Assembly (NCBI GenBank): GCA_025353435.1
Contig: JANXQR010000709.1
Location: forward strand, 1-5,774
Reading direction: 5' to 3'
Source: Acidobacteriota bacterium
GTDB lineage: Bacteria; Acidobacteriota; Terriglobia; Terriglobales; Acidobacteriaceae
Length of the DNA: 5,774 nucleotides
Below the pieces are notes generated by a model. It saw nothing but the letters and a program-made list of their open reading frames with translations, was not told the origin of the DNA and did no database searches. Below, piece after piece: positions 5,099-5,774 of this stretch; position 1 is the stretch's first letter; each line of letters begins with the position of its first letter. The position numbers were made by a program, and so were the translations under genes.

Positions 5099-5774
5099 AT
5101 GGAATCAGTGGATTTGATTGACCTGCGATCGGATACCGTAACCCGGCCCACGCACGAGATGCGCGTGGCGATGGCCTCGGCTGAAGTGGGGGATGATGTT
5201 TACGGCGAAGATCCCACCATTAATCTGCTTGAGCGCCGCGCGGCCGAAATTTTTGGTCGCGAAGATGCATTGTTTGTTCCCACTGGCACGATGGGCAACC
5301 AGATCGCTTTGCGGTTGCACACGCGGCCAGGGCAGGAGATTATCTGCGAATCGCGCGCGCACATTCTGGATTGGGAGATGGCCTCGGCGGCGGTGTTTTC
5401 CGGCTGCCTGATTCGGGCCGTACCCACGCCGGATGGCATTCTCACGTGGAAGGACATTGAGCCGGTGATCTACGGGCGCGGCGCCTTCCGCGCGGCTACG
5501 GGTCTGATTGAACTCGAGAACACCGCGAACCTTGCCGGCGGACGGGTTACGCCGCTGGCGGTGATGGAAGAGATTTGGGCGAATGCGAAGGAACGGAAGC
5601 TCCCGGTGCATCTGGACGGCGCGCGGATCTTTAACGCTGCTGCATTCCTCAACAGCGATGTAAAGACTCTCACGCGGGGGTTTGACACGGTGATGTTCTG
5701 CCTGTCCAAAGGGCTTTGCGCGCCAGTGGGCTCCATGTTGGTGGGATCCACGGAACTGATGGAGCAGGCCCGCA
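5099..5774 (+). CDS. ltaE: Low-specificity L-threonine aldolase (C-terminus cut by window edge)
   Basis: This cytoplasmic PLP enzyme of fold type I reversibly cleaves L-threonine or L-allo-threonine to glycine and acetaldehyde. Family blocks are clear from the ATG at 5099: DLRSDTVTRPTHEM (8-21), EVGDDVYGEDPT (29-40), FVPTGTMGNQIA (58-69), the PLP-stacking histidine H88 in SRAHIL, HLDGARIFNAA (171-181) with D173 and R176, and FCLSKGLCAPVGS (200-212) with K204 as the Schiff-base lysine. The family is about 340-350 residues, so about 120 are missing to the right. Oddly, the usual ENTHN block reads ENTAN (140-144): alanine 143 replaces a conserved active-site histidine. An in-frame ATG at 5087 would add four residues (MGID); neither start has a strong Shine-Dalgarno, with GGGA 6 nt before 5099 and 5 nt before 5087. 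The 5099 start sits closer to the family's usual short N-terminus. Substrate range cannot be read from sequence, and annotation as a beta-eliminating lyase of the same superfamily is a remote alternative. Confidence 0.93.
   Translation, partial: MESVDLIDLRSDTVTRPTHEMRVAMASAEVGDDVYGEDPTINLLERRAAEIFGREDALFVPTGTMGNQIALRLHTRPGQEIICESRAHILDWEMASAAVFSGCLIRAVPTPDGILTWKDIEPVIYGRGAFRAATGLIELENTANLAGGRVTPLAVMEEIWANAKERKLPVHLDGARIFNAAAFLNSDVKTLTRGFDTVMFCLSKGLCAPVGSMLVGSTELMEQAR

Noticed and set aside
4960..5151. Minus-strand 63-codon frame with repeated SVPQSLSP peptide
   Set aside because: It is the direct translation of the octamer array on the strand where the GGGACTGA units have no stops; it also overlaps the aldolase start region in antisense.

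Overview
The window is GC-rich, tightly packed bacterial chromosomal DNA with five protein genes. Two are recognisable housekeeping genes: uvrA on the minus strand, cut by the left edge, and a threonine aldolase on the plus strand, cut by the right edge. Between them lie three genes I cannot name: a 53-residue membrane miniprotein, a secreted Pro/Gln-rich protein with a probable secretin/TonB N-terminal (STN-like) domain, and a secreted 332-residue protein of unknown function. The gene content, the style of the secreted proteins and the short GGGACTGA tandem array suggest an acidobacterium (class Terriglobia). That placement is an impression from reading, not a database match.

Layout. 1-2531 (minus): uvrA, 843 complete codons from the N-terminus through the second ABC signature. 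2532-2784: uvrA leader and promoter region, with a sigma70-like promoter on the minus strand, a TTCG-loop hairpin and a 10-bp direct repeat, followed by the upstream region of the small plus-strand gene. 2785-2946 (plus): 53-codon membrane miniprotein with a good Shine-Dalgarno. 2997-3815 (minus): secreted STN-like protein, convergent with the miniprotein. 3816-3929: short divergent promoter region. 3930-4928 (plus): secreted protein of unknown function. 4929-5098: intergenic region dominated by a 14-unit octamer tandem array that also fits a G-quadruplex motif. 5099-5774 (plus): low-specificity L-threonine aldolase, 5' two-thirds.

The genes do not form one operon. The order of strands (minus, plus, minus, plus, plus) means nearly every gene needs its own promoter; only the last two could be co-transcribed, and the repeat array separates them. 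UvrA does nucleotide-excision repair in the cytoplasm and the aldolase handles glycine/threonine metabolism. The two secreted proteins are divergently arranged and could share regulation, but nothing ties them to a known pathway. I see no mobile element, CRISPR array, tRNA or rRNA. The most notable points are the G-tract octamer array before the aldolase gene, an ENTHN-to-ENTAN change near the aldolase active site, and the two unrecognised secreted proteins.
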